NCBI GenBank assembly: GCA_017302755.1
Contig: JAFLCR010000003.1
Location: 1 to 25,420 of the forward strand
Origin: Alphaproteobacteria bacterium
GTDB taxonomy: Bacteria > Pseudomonadota > Alphaproteobacteria > Rickettsiales > JAFLCR01
Direction: 5' to 3'
Length of the DNA: 25,420 nt
Below the pieces are notes generated by a model that searched no databases, had not been told where the DNA came from, and saw only the letters and a program-made list of their open reading frames with translations. Made by a program: the position numbers and the translations under genes. Positions 7,363-15,361 of the stretch are shown in pieces (position 1 is the first letter of the stretch; the number at the start of each line of letters is the position of its first letter).

Positions 7363-8764
7363 GCAGCTGCACCGTATATTGCAGATCCTCCGGCGTCGTG
7401 CGGGGATTGATGGTGCACATGCGCAGCACATGCTTTCCATTAAGAATGGTGGGGCTGAGAAGGGCGTAGCCGGAGAGGATGATCTCGCGTGCGAGGCGGT
7501 CGTTGAGTGTATTCAGGGCATTTTCGTCCATACCTTCCGCCACAAAGCGGAACGTGATGATCCCCAGTTGGGCGGGGGTGACGATGTCCCAGCACGGATC
7601 CGCCCGCAGCATGTATTCAATGTGCTCCGCGTTCCTGATGCCGATCGTGATGGCGTCGCGGAATGCCTCCACGCCAAAGGCTTTCAGCGAGAGCCACATC
7701 TTCAGGGCGCGGAAACCGCGGGTCAGCTGCACGCCGTAATCGCAGAAATTCACTTGCTCGGAATTCTGCTCGAGGATTTTCAGATACTCCGCCGATACCT
7801 TGAAGGTATCTTTCAAATGTTCCCGGTTGCGGATCAGCACGCAGCCGATCTCATAAGGTTGAAACAGCCATTTATGAGGGTCGATGCCGAGCGAATCCGC
7901 CAGCTCTATGCCTTCCAGAACCTTCCTTCCCTGTTCGGAGATGACGGCGCTGCCGCCATAGGCGCCGTCCACATGCAGCCACAGCCCCTCTGCCTTGCAG
8001 AAATGATGAAGATCAAGGAGCGGATCCACGGCTCCGGTGTTGGTGGTGCCGGCGTTGGCAACCACGCAGAAGGGCACCATGCCTTGCAGGCGGTCAGCGG
8101 CGATGCGTTGCCGTAGCGTATCCAGGCAGAGGCGGAATCTCTTGTCCGAGGGCAGTTTGCGGATTTGAAACTGTTGAAAGCCGAGGATTCGCAATCCCTT
8201 GGCAACGGAAGAGTGCGTTTGATCAGAAAAATACACCGCTGCGTTCGTGGTGTTGTTGGCGAGCATGACATGCCTGGCCACGGCAAGGCCAGTCATGTTG
8301 GCCATCGAGCCACCGCTCACGAATAATCCCCCCGCTTCCGCGGGGAAGTGGAACAGCTCGCGCAGCCATTCGACGGTGGTCAGCTCTATCTGCGCCACGC
8401 CGGAAGGGCCAAGGAAGCCGCCGCTGAATACGTTGAGCGAAGCGGCGATGGCGTCCGCCATCGCGCTCACGAAATTGCTTGGCCCCGGCACGAAAGCGAA
8501 ATTGCGCGGATGATCGAGATGAGTCATGTGATCGAAAACATGTGTTTTCAGCTGCGAAAATAATTGAGGCACCGGCGTTGGCTGGGTCGGAAGGGGTTCG
8601 CCCAGGCCTTGGTTCAACCCGCTCATCGTGGCGGGGCGCGTGACGGGAAGTTGCGGTAGTGAGGTGAAATGCTCCACAATCAGCTCGCTTACCTGAGTGG
8701 CGAGCGCTCGCATGTTGTCCGCGGAGAGGGTAAGGGGGGGCAGGGAGTTATCCATCGCGCCCAT
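7322..8764 (-). CDS. PLP-dependent group II amino-acid decarboxylase
   Basis: This 480-residue cytoplasmic enzyme belongs to fold-type I PLP decarboxylases (aromatic-L-amino-acid/glutamate decarboxylase group). HPRNFAFVPGPSNF at about 85-98 and GGLFVSGGSMANMTGLAVAR at about 145-164 are classic, the latter binding the cofactor phosphate. H184 in DQTHSS would stack on the ring, D266 in LHVDGAYG would bind the pyridine nitrogen, and K298 in DPHKW is the Schiff-base lysine. All key residues are present, so it should be active; the substrate cannot be read from sequence. It overlaps the end of nnrS by 17 nt (start 8764) or 8 nt (ATG at 8755, MDNSL), implying co-transcription. Its stop lies at the presumed integrase-scar junction. 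This family is not a usual partner of nitrate or NO genes. Confidence 0.88.
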   Translation of the reverse strand: MGAMDNSLPPLTLSADNMRALATQVSELIVEHFTSLPQLPVTRPATMSGLNQGLGEPLPTQPTPVPQLFSQLKTHVFDHMTHLDHPRNFAFVPGPSNFVSAMADAIAASLNVFSGGFLGPSGVAQIELTTVEWLRELFHFPAEAGGLFVSGGSMANMTGLAVARHVMLANNTTNAAVYFSDQTHSSVAKGLRILGFQQFQIRKLPSDKRFRLCLDTLRQRIAADRLQGMVPFCVVANAGTTNTGAVDPLLDLHHFCKAEGLWLHVDGAYGGSAVISEQGRKVLEGIELADSLGIDPHKWLFQPYEIGCVLIRNREHLKDTFKVSAEYLKILEQNSEQVNFCDYGVQLTRGFRALKMWLSLKAFGVEAFRDAITIGIRNAEHIEYMLRADPCWDIVTPAQLGIITFRFVAEGMDENALNTLNDRLAREIILSGYALLSPTILNGKHVLRMCTINPRTTPEDLQYTVQLLKKFGESFPVSVQ

Positions 8765-9932
8765 CCGGCCTGGGAAGAATGAGGATCGGCGCGTATACCC
8801 AGATGTACAAGCCGAAAGCCAGCAGCCAGAAGCCTGTCGCCCATTCCAGCCACAGCATGGCGTTTTCCGGCCAAAGCCATGCGCCGAATACCCGGAGCAT
8901 CGCGGCGGCAGTCACGCAGAGGAAGGAGAACGTCATGATCTTTCCCGTAATCAGTAGCCTGCCGCTATGCCCGAGCGAGACGCGCGCCATCATGCCGAGC
9001 GTGAGGCTGCCGATCCCTCCGGCGGTGAAGGCGTGGGTGGCGATGGTTGAGGGAATATCACATCCTAGAAGGCTTAAGCCGCGCAGCGCCAGGCCAAGCA
9101 CAATCCAGGCGTAGCCCGCATGCAGAATCCATAGCAGGGGATGGCGCGCGGTGCGCAGGCCGTGCCAGCTTGCCAACCGCCATCCGCTCGTGAGCGCGGC
9201 TGTCAGAAAGGCGGAGCCCGTCAAAGGCGCAAAAAAAGTGGCAGCGTCAAGGATGAGCGCGGCAGCCGCCAATCCCAACGCGGCGCGATCCAGGTGAGGC
9301 CGGCGCGGAATCTGCTTGCTTATCGGCCGTTCGGTGAATGAAGGAATCACCCGTCCGCCCATGAGGAGCATCATCATGACAATCACGTTCAGCGCCGCGC
9401 GGATGCCGAGGTCGGCATGACCCGCATGTGTCAGTGCATTGGCGCATGCCATGCCTAGCAGCATAACGGCAAAGACGTAATTACGGCGATTTCCGGATTT
9501 GATGAGGGCAGAAGTTATCCCCCCCGCGCAGGCGATAAGGAAGGAGCAGTCGACGGCGGCCACCAGCCAGCCCGGCCAGAGCGCGGAGGTGAGCAGCGTC
9601 GCGCGCCCGGCGGCCCACAGCGCGACGATTACGGCGAGCACCTTGCCCTTGGGCGTCAGCCCACCTGTCCAGTTGGGCACGGCGGTGAACAGGAAACCGG
9701 CGATAATGGCGGCTGTGTACCCGAACAGCATTTCATGGCGGTGCCAGGATATCGCGTCCCACGCGCTCGGCGGCGCGAGCGTTCCCGTCATCCAAAGGAT
9801 GAAACAGGCGAGCGAAACCATGCCGAATACTGGCCCGAGCAAAAAGAAGGGGCGGAAACCGTAGCGAAAAAGCGCGAAGCGCCGTGACGGCGAGGTTTTG
9901 CCAGGTTCTTCGAGGCGGATGTACTGTCCCAA
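8748..9932 (-). CDS. nnrS: NnrS family haem/copper membrane protein (NO response)
   Basis: This 394-residue polytopic inner-membrane protein has about 12 hydrophobic segments. FRYGFRPFFLLGPVFG near the start, SWHRHEMLFGY at about 63-73, NRRNYVF, GGRVIPSFTE and THAFTAGGIGSLTLGMMARV are hallmark NnrS motifs, whose histidines are thought to bind haem and copper. NnrS proteins help cells withstand nitric oxide. The start is a TTG at 9932 (MGQYIRLEEP) with a weak GGAAA upstream; no ATG offers a better N-terminus and an in-frame stop lies five codons upstream. An FNR-type box centred 65.5 nt upstream could drive it together with the overlapping decarboxylase. It reads divergently from the outer-membrane porin. 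Confidence 0.9.
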   Translation of the reverse strand: MGQYIRLEEPGKTSPSRRFALFRYGFRPFFLLGPVFGMVSLACFILWMTGTLAPPSAWDAISWHRHEMLFGYTAAIIAGFLFTAVPNWTGGLTPKGKVLAVIVALWAAGRATLLTSALWPGWLVAAVDCSFLIACAGGITSALIKSGNRRNYVFAVMLLGMACANALTHAGHADLGIRAALNVIVMMMLLMGGRVIPSFTERPISKQIPRRPHLDRAALGLAAAALILDAATFFAPLTGSAFLTAALTSGWRLASWHGLRTARHPLLWILHAGYAWIVLGLALRGLSLLGCDIPSTIATHAFTAGGIGSLTLGMMARVSLGHSGRLLITGKIMTFSFLCVTAAAMLRVFGAWLWPENAMLWLEWATGFWLLAFGLYIWVYAPILILPRPDGRDG

Positions 9933-9990
9933 TGCCGTTTCCAGTCAGTGTTTGGAGACAATGAAACTATCCAATCAATTTGCTGAATAC

Positions 9991-10004
9991 TTGATCTAGC
10001 TCAA
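9991..10004. promoter_or_regulatory. FNR/DNR-type box between nnrS and porin
   Basis: TTGATCTAGCTCAA matches the FNR-family consensus TTGAT-N4-ATCAA at 9 of 10 specified bases. Its centre is 68.5 nt before the porin ATG (10066) and 65.5 nt before the nnrS TTG (9932), so it could act on both divergent promoters. No strong -10 is evident; GATAGT on the nnrS side is a candidate. Confidence 0.78.
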
Positions 10005-10065
10005 GTGCGGCATGTCAGAGGCAATTCAGGATGTGGACGTTGTTCTTAAATCATTGGGTTTTTTT

Positions 10066-11313
10066 ATGAAACGCAATTTCCTGGCTAACCTTCTGCTTGC
10101 GATCACGTGCCTGACATCGGGTGCTTCCATGGCTACCCCGGTCCCCGCGGAAGAAGAAAGCGCTTTTACTAAAGCGCTTACCGGAGGAAAACTGCTGTTC
10201 GATACCCGCTATCGCTATGAGCTCGTGGATCAGGATGGGCTGACCCGGGATGCGAACGCGCATACGCTGCGCACCCGCCTGGGCTATGAAACGGGTAAGT
10301 TTCACGATTTTGCTATGCTGCTGGAGTTTGAAGGCATCGCGGGGCTGGGGGCAGAACGTTACAACGATACCATTAATGGAAAAACCTCTTATCCCATCGT
10401 GGCCGACCCTGAGGATGCCGCTCTGAACCGTCTTCAGTTGAGCTATACTGGATTGCCAGACACGAATGTGACCCTTGGCAGGCAGGTGATCAATCTGGAT
10501 AATCAGCGATTCGTCGGCAGTGTTGGCTGGAGACAGAACGACCAAACGCTCGACGCGCTCAGCGTGAAGAACCAATCTCTCAAGGACACGACGCTGTTTT
10601 ATGCCTACGCCAATCAGGTAAACCGCGTTTTCGGTACGGATTCACCTGCCGGCATCTGGAACGACGCGCATATCCACCTGCTCAATGCTTCTTATGCGGG
10701 ACTGCCGTTCGGCAAGATTACGGGATATAGTTATCTTCTTGATGTTGCAGATTCTAAAGCTCTTTCCAGTGCAACATTCGGCGCCCGCTTTGAGGGAAAG
10801 CATGCCATCGGAAGCGGGGTCACGGGGTTGCTTGGCCTGGAATATGCACACCAGAGCGATTACGCTGATAATCCAAATAACCTTGATTTCAATTACTTCT
10901 CGATTGAACCGGGAATTGCCTTTGGCCAATGGACCGTGAAAGTGCAATATGAGTCGATCGAAGGCGACGGCGCAAACGCCATGCAGTTCGCCCTTGGCAC
11001 CAATCACGCGTTCGACGGCTGGGTAGACAAATTCCTGACAACGCCGGGGAATGGTCTGGTGGATACCAACATCGCTGTGAGCTATGCGTTTAAGTCCGAG
11101 AATCCTTACCTGAACGGTATCAAGGCAACGGTTGCATACCACGATTTCTCCGCAGAGCGTGGCGGCGCTAACTATGGCACGGAATGGGATGCCGTCGTAG
11201 AGCAGACATTCGAGAAATACTATACGCTCGGCCTGAAGTTTGGCCGCTACGACGCGGATAGATTGTATACAGACACTGTAAAAATCATGCCTTACGCACA
11301 AATAAAGTTTTAA
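10066..11313 (+). CDS. Outer-membrane beta-barrel porin, alginate-export/OprD-like
   Basis: This 415-residue protein has a Sec signal peptide (MKRNFLANLLLAITCLTSGASMA, cleavage near residue 23). It is then rich in alternating beta-strands and ends in a C-terminal phenylalanine (MPYAQIKF), as outer-membrane barrels do. TRYRYELVDQDG, LRTRLGYETG and especially LGRQVINLDNQRFVGSVGWRQ (about 140-160) resemble the alginate-export family (PF13372). The start at 10066 is chosen because the signal peptide begins there; an in-frame ATG at 10012 would fall in the promoter just after the FNR box. No good Shine-Dalgarno is visible. The FNR box, nnrS and the nitrate-sensing receptor suggest it admits nitrate, nitrite or another anaerobic solute. 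Specificity is inference. Confidence 0.8.
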   Translation: MKRNFLANLLLAITCLTSGASMATPVPAEEESAFTKALTGGKLLFDTRYRYELVDQDGLTRDANAHTLRTRLGYETGKFHDFAMLLEFEGIAGLGAERYNDTINGKTSYPIVADPEDAALNRLQLSYTGLPDTNVTLGRQVINLDNQRFVGSVGWRQNDQTLDALSVKNQSLKDTTLFYAYANQVNRVFGTDSPAGIWNDAHIHLLNASYAGLPFGKITGYSYLLDVADSKALSSATFGARFEGKHAIGSGVTGLLGLEYAHQSDYADNPNNLDFNYFSIEPGIAFGQWTVKVQYESIEGDGANAMQFALGTNHAFDGWVDKFLTTPGNGLVDTNIAVSYAFKSENPYLNGIKATVAYHDFSAERGGANYGTEWDAVVEQTFEKYYTLGLKFGRYDADRLYTDTVKIMPYAQIKF

Positions 11314-11366
11314 TGGCTATGCTGAAAAATCCGCCGACGCCAACCTAACGCACCAAGGAGAGGCCC

Positions 11367-13421
11367 ATGCTTAATTTCATCAGAAGTCTGCAAATTACGG
11401 TTGCGCTCTCAGCGATTCTGCTGGGTGCACTGGTGGCCATTGCCTATTTTGCGGGGCAGAATGTCGTTCGGGAAAAGGCTGTTGAGGCTGAATACAGCAG
11501 GATCGAGGAAGCGGCGATTCTCTCCACGCATCTTTCCTCGCTCCTGCATGAGCGGCAGAAGGAGCGCGGATTGACGGGGGTCTTCATCGCGAGTCAGGGC
11601 ACCAAGCTTAAGGATGAGCTTACTCGTCAGCGGCAGGCGGTCGATCAGAAATTCGCAGTGTTCAGGGATGGGTTGAAACGCCTGGAGCAGAAAGCCGGAA
11701 AGGAAGAACTCTCCCGTCACAGCGAAGAGCTCTTGCTGGCGCTGGACAAGATAACGGGCATTCGCGCTGCCACGGATGCGCTGTCCATCGAAAAAGTCGA
11801 GGCCATCGGGTATTTCACCAGGTCGAACGCCCAAATGATCGATTTTGTCAGTGATCTCGCCAGCCTCAGCGAGGATTCGGAAGTGTCTTTGGCCATAGTT
11901 TCTTTTTCCAACTTCATGCGGGGCAAGGAGTATGCAGGCATTGAACGCGCCACCGGCACGGTAGGTTTCGGTGTTGGCGCCTTTGGAGAAAAAGAGGCGG
12001 ACGCCCTGAAGAGGGCCATTTCGTTGCAGGATGCCTATGCCCACATGTTCCAGGCGTTCGCCACCGAGGATCAGAAGAAGCAGTTTGGCGCCATGCTCCA
12101 AAGTCCCGCCGCCCGCGAAGTAGAGGCCATGCGGGCCATTGCCTTGAGGAACCAAGCGGGGGAGTTGGCGACTTTTCCAGCTGAGAAGTGGTATAATACC
12201 ATTACCGATAAAATAAACATGCAGAAGGAAATCGAAGATGAAATCGCCAAAAGATTGCTGACGAAAGCGCAGGAGAAAGTCGCTTCAGCCCAGGCCAATT
12301 TTAGAAGGAGCATAACCGTTGCCTTGGCGGGAGCGGCGGCGCTTTCGGGTTTTGTGCTCACCGTCATCATTGCCCTGACGGGGGCCGTAAAAGGTGTGGC
12401 CACTGCCACGATGCAGCTCGGTAAAGGCAATCTGGAGGTGGAGCTGCCGCGCGCCTACGACAATGAAGTGGGGCAAATCATCCAAGGTTTAAAAATATTC
12501 CGTGAAAATGCCTTGCAGATGGAAAAGATGCGGCAAGAGCAGAAAGAGGCTGAGGCGAATGCAGAACGGGAGAAAAAACGCCTTCAGGAAAAACTGGCTA
12601 GCGATTTCGAGCAAAGCGTGAAAGGCATCGTGAATGTGGTCGCCGCCGCCGCCACCGAGCTTTCACAAACGGCGAGCGGCCTGGTGTCCGTGGCGGCTCA
12701 GAGCGCGCAGAAAGCCGTGGAAGCTTCACAAGCGGCGTCGGGCACGACCGCGAATGTTCAGGCCGTGGCCAGCGCATCCGAGGAACTGTCGGCTTCTGTC
12801 AGGGAAATATCAGGTCAGCTTCAGAAAACAACAAACCTTGTGGAAAACTCGCAGAACAAGGTGCAGAACGCCAATGCCTTGGCTAGCGCATTGATGAAGG
12901 CTTCCGACAAGGTGGCGGCTGCCATGGACATGATCACGAACATCGCGAGCCAGATCAATCTCTTGGCATTGAACGCGACGATCGAGTCCGCCCGCGCGGG
13001 AGAGGCAGGCAAGGGATTTGCCGTCGTCGCGGGAGAAGTGAAAAACCTGGCCGGCCAGACCGACAGGACGGCGTTGGAAATTCATGCGGTTATCGAAGAG
13101 ATGTATCAGGCGTCGCAGACGATCATTTCGGCATTGGGTGAAATCGTGGCTTCGGTTGGCTCCATTTCCGAGGCGGCAGCCAGCGTGGCTTCAGCGGTGG
13201 AGGAGCAGTCCGTCACGACGAATGAAATTGCAAGAAACATGCAGACCGCGGCCGTGGCCACCCAAACCATTTCTGACAACCTTCAGGAGGTGCAGGTGTC
13301 CTCTTCCCACGCAGGCTCTGCTTCGGAGCAGATGCTCCAGGCATCGAAAGAGCTGTCGCAGCAGGCGGAAAGTCTGAATCTGAAAGTGGATGAATTCCTG
13401 AAAAGGGTCAGGGCCGCTTAA
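11367..13421 (+). CDS. Chemoreceptor with nitrate/nitrite-sensing NIT domain
   Basis: This is a 684-residue methyl-accepting chemotaxis protein. TM1 spans about residues 10-30. The periplasmic region (~45-300) has NIT-domain (PF08376) hallmarks: [20 protein letters not shown] at about 59-78, then [12 protein letters not shown], and [18 protein letters not shown] near 185-200. TM2 is at about 314-338, followed by HAMP ([19 protein letters not shown]), a charged coiled coil, and the signalling hairpin with tip [22 protein letters not shown]. No CheW-binding pentapeptide is visible at the C-terminus. AAGGAG precedes the start at good spacing. NIT domains are thought to sense nitrate or nitrite. 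Placement between the FNR-controlled porin and the nar operon supports nitrate taxis. It lies 53 nt after the porin, possibly in one transcript. Confidence 0.92.
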   Translation: MLNFIRSLQITVALSAILLGALVAIAYFAGQNVVREKAVEAEYSRIEEAAILSTHLSSLLHERQKERGLTGVFIASQGTKLKDELTRQRQAVDQKFAVFRDGLKRLEQKAGKEELSRHSEELLLALDKITGIRAATDALSIEKVEAIGYFTRSNAQMIDFVSDLASLSEDSEVSLAIVSFSNFMRGKEYAGIERATGTVGFGVGAFGEKEADALKRAISLQDAYAHMFQAFATEDQKKQFGAMLQSPAAREVEAMRAIALRNQAGELATFPAEKWYNTITDKINMQKEIEDEIAKRLLTKAQEKVASAQANFRRSITVALAGAAALSGFVLTVIIALTGAVKGVATATMQLGKGNLEVELPRAYDNEVGQIIQGLKIFRENALQMEKMRQEQKEAEANAEREKKRLQEKLASDFEQSVKGIVNVVAAAATELSQTASGLVSVAAQSAQKAVEASQAASGTTANVQAVASASEELSASVREISGQLQKTTNLVENSQNKVQNANALASALMKASDKVAAAMDMITNIASQINLLALNATIESARAGEAGKGFAVVAGEVKNLAGQTDRTALEIHAVIEEMYQASQTIISALGEIVASVGSISEAAASVASAVEEQSVTTNEIARNMQTAAVATQTISDNLQEVQVSSSHAGSASEQMLQASKELSQQAESLNLKVDEFLKRVRAA

Positions 13422-13444
13422 GTTTGGTGACGGCTGTACCTGGA

Positions 13445-13477
13445 TTCCCGGTTCATCGCTGACGTGATGCCCGGGAA
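13445..13477. terminator. Imperfect hairpin between convergent genes
   Basis: TTCCCGG (13445-13451) pairs with CCGGGAA (13471-13477), and inside it CATC (13454-13457) pairs with GATG (13466-13469), with an asymmetric bulge and an 8-nt loop. It lies between the stops of the NIT receptor (13421) and the convergent nar accessory gene (13498), so it may end both transcripts. There is no T-run. Its outline recalls a decayed copy of the CCCGG palindrome between nrdA and nrdB. Confidence 0.5.
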
Positions 13478-13497
13478 CGACGACAGCTATTCGTGCG

Positions 13498-13968
13498 TCA
13501 TTGCACGAGCGGGCTGTCGGCTCCTTCCAGGCTCAAGCCCGCGATGGAGGCTTTGCCCGCGAGGATCTTGAGATATTGCCGTACCGCCGTCTGCCAGGAA
13601 ACGTCTTTGAGATAGGCGGCGATGGCGGGTTGCACATGCTCGAAGGGAACGGGGTTCCCGGCGGCGTCGCGGAAGGTCTTCTGGTTGCGGTCATAATAGC
13701 GCAGGCAGCTTTCCTTGTCCGGTTCCGGGGTCTCGACTTCCTGTTCCAGAAGGCGGGTGATGAGGAAGTCTTCCCGTATTTCCCGGTCGGCGGAAAGATC
13801 CGGCGCCTCAATGCCGAGCCTGGCGGCTTCCTGAAGCAGCAACTCGCGCACGGCGAGGGCGGTGGCCGCTTTCTGGAGCGCTTCATCGGCTGACCCCGCC
13901 GGGTGGTATTGCATTTCCGCGAAGACGTCCTCGTCGGTGATTTCCACCTGGCCTACGAAAAACGGCAT
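13498..13968 (-). CDS. NifM/parvulin-related nar accessory protein lacking the PPIase core
   Basis: This is a 156-residue soluble protein, last gene of the nar operon, with its start 2 nt after the narI stop and GGAGG just upstream. Residues ~30-100 are helical (ALAVRELLLQEAARLGIEAP, then EIREDFLITRLLEQEVETP), as in the N-terminal chaperone segment of SurA/NifM-like parvulins. CLRYYDRNQKTFR at about 102-114 normally leads into the catalytic domain. Here it passes straight into VPFEHVQPAIAAYL and AVRQYLKILAGKASI, normally found after that domain, and the end GADSPLVQ. In Pseudomonas aeruginosa a PpiC-type isomerase gene likewise follows narI. About 90 residues of isomerase domain appear to be absent, so it is probably a chaperone-like assembly factor. 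The comparison is from memory. Confidence 0.7.
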   Translation of the reverse strand: MPFFVGQVEITDEDVFAEMQYHPAGSADEALQKAATALAVRELLLQEAARLGIEAPDLSADREIREDFLITRLLEQEVETPEPDKESCLRYYDRNQKTFRDAAGNPVPFEHVQPAIAAYLKDVSWQTAVRQYLKILAGKASIAGLSLEGADSPLVQ

Positions 13969-13970
13969 GG

Positions 13971-14660
13971 CTACCTCCGGGCTTCGCGGCTGCGCACCAC
14001 CTGATAGGGGCGCCAGACATATTTCACCGGCGCGCTCAGGATGTGCACGAGGCGGGTGAAGGGGAAGAGCAGGAAGATGGTCATGCCTAGGATCAAATGC
14101 ATCTGGAACGGCCACTCCGTGCCGATGATATACTCATGCGCGCCGCTGCGGAAGGTCACGACGTGTTGCGCCCATTCCGACAGGTTGAGCATCAGCGTAG
14201 CATCGTGATGCGAAAGCGAGAAGGGGATGGTGATCATGCCCAGCGTGATCTGCACCCAGAAGATAAGAAGCACCATAATGTCGCTGACCGAGCTGGTGGC
14301 GCGGATCCGGGCGACGAACAGGCGGCGGAACACCAGGATGGTCAGCCCGATGAAGCCGATCGCGCCCGCGATGCCGCCCGCGACAATCGCCAGAAGCTGC
14401 TTCTGCTCGGCGGTAATGAAGTGCTCATACACCGCGTGCGGCGTGAGCAGCCCGACCAGATGGCCGAAAAAGATGAAGATCACCCCAAGATGGAACATGA
14501 CGTTGCCGATCTTCAAGCCCTTATCCGCCAGCAGCTGGCTGGAGGAGGCGCGCCAGCTGTATTGCTCGCGGTCATAGCGGATCAGCGTGCCGAGAGCGAA
14601 GACCGTTAGGCAGATATAAGGATAGGTGCTGAAGAAAAAGGAATAATAAAAGTCGCTCAT
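13971..14660 (-). CDS. narI: Respiratory nitrate reductase gamma subunit (cytochrome b, NarI)
   Basis: This 229-residue inner-membrane di-haem cytochrome b has about five membrane helices. It takes electrons from quinol on the periplasmic side and passes them to NarH. Haem-ligand histidines are recognisable at H57 (MFHLG), H67 (FFGHLVG), H188 (QMHLIL) and H206 (LVHILSAP), one residue offset from the E. coli positions, so both b haems should be present. The N-terminal FYYSFFFSTYPYICLTVF anchors the complex. The start at 14660 shares an ATGA with the narJ stop, a 4-nt overlap typical of translational coupling. A longer in-frame start at 14783 would lie within narJ. Length agrees with the E. coli protein (about 225). 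Confidence 0.95.
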   Translation of the reverse strand: MSDFYYSFFFSTYPYICLTVFALGTLIRYDREQYSWRASSSQLLADKGLKIGNVMFHLGVIFIFFGHLVGLLTPHAVYEHFITAEQKQLLAIVAGGIAGAIGFIGLTILVFRRLFVARIRATSSVSDIMVLLIFWVQITLGMITIPFSLSHHDATLMLNLSEWAQHVVTFRSGAHEYIIGTEWPFQMHLILGMTIFLLFPFTRLVHILSAPVKYVWRPYQVVRSREARR

Positions 14661-15361
14661 AAGGGTGCTCCATCCGTTGCTTTGGCGGAGTTGCCACCGC
14701 CGCATCCTCCGCAACCGCCACTGCCGCAGCCGCCGGCTTGCGGGGCTTCCGCGCCGAGGAAGTCCACGGGCTTTTCCTCCCACTCCTTGTCCATTTGCGC
14801 GAAATCCGGAGCGGGAGCGGGGCGGCGTTCCACTTTTTCAGGCTTGCGGCCTGAAAGCCGCGTCAGGCAATCGAACACGGCGCTGTACGCGCTGCCGCGC
14901 TCGGCCAGCCGCTTGCTCAGGGCGGCGAGGATATGCCCGGTTTCCGCCAGTTCTTCCAGCGCTTCCTCGCGCGGCAGGAGGGAAAGGTATTCGAGGAACA
15001 CGGGCAGATAATCCGGAAGTTCGCTGGCGGCGAGCGTCATGCCCTGTTCCGCGTAGCGTTCCGCGAGATCCACCATGGCTTGACCGCGATCGCGAGATTC
15101 GCCGTGCACATGCTCGAACAGGTGCAGAGAAAGCGAGCGCACGCGGTCGAACGCATCCACATAAGCTTCCTGAATCTCGAAAATATCCTGGGCTTGAAGT
15201 TGCGTGGTGAAGGCGTTGAGAGCCTCGATATCGTTTTTGCCGGCCAGCCCTTCCTGGGCAATGAGCGCCGCCAGATCGGACGCTCCCTCCAGCCATTCGC
15301 GCTCCGGGTAGCAGAGCAGGATTCCCAGCGCCTTGAACGTTTTATAGGTTCTAGCTTGCAT
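14657..15361 (-). CDS. narJ: Nitrate reductase assembly chaperone NarJ with Cys-Gly-rich tail
   Basis: This is a 234-residue cytoplasmic chaperone of the TorD/DmsD/NarJ superfamily, needed to insert molybdenum cofactor into NarG before membrane attachment. KTFKALGILLCYPEREWL at the N-terminus, then LSLHLFEHVHGESRDRGQAM (about 77-96), ASELPDYLPVFLEYLSLLP, and EALEELAETGHILAALSKRL are the typical family blocks. The start MQARTYK at 15361 has GGAGG upstream and overlaps narH by 11 nt; a start at 15493 would be deep inside narH. The C-terminus carries an unusual tail GGCGSGGCGGCGGG with three cysteines after the folded domain. I do not recall this tail from the E. coli protein. Confidence 0.93.
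   Translation of the reverse strand: MQARTYKTFKALGILLCYPEREWLEGASDLAALIAQEGLAGKNDIEALNAFTTQLQAQDIFEIQEAYVDAFDRVRSLSLHLFEHVHGESRDRGQAMVDLAERYAEQGMTLAASELPDYLPVFLEYLSLLPREEALEELAETGHILAALSKRLAERGSAYSAVFDCLTRLSGRKPEKVERRPAPAPDFAQMDKEWEEKPVDFLGAEAPQAGGCGSGGCGGCGGGNSAKATDGAPL

Noticed and set aside
10012..10065. Longer N-terminus for the porin from the ATG at 10012
   Set aside because: It would put 18 extra residues before a clear signal peptide and start 8 nt after the FNR box, inside the promoter.
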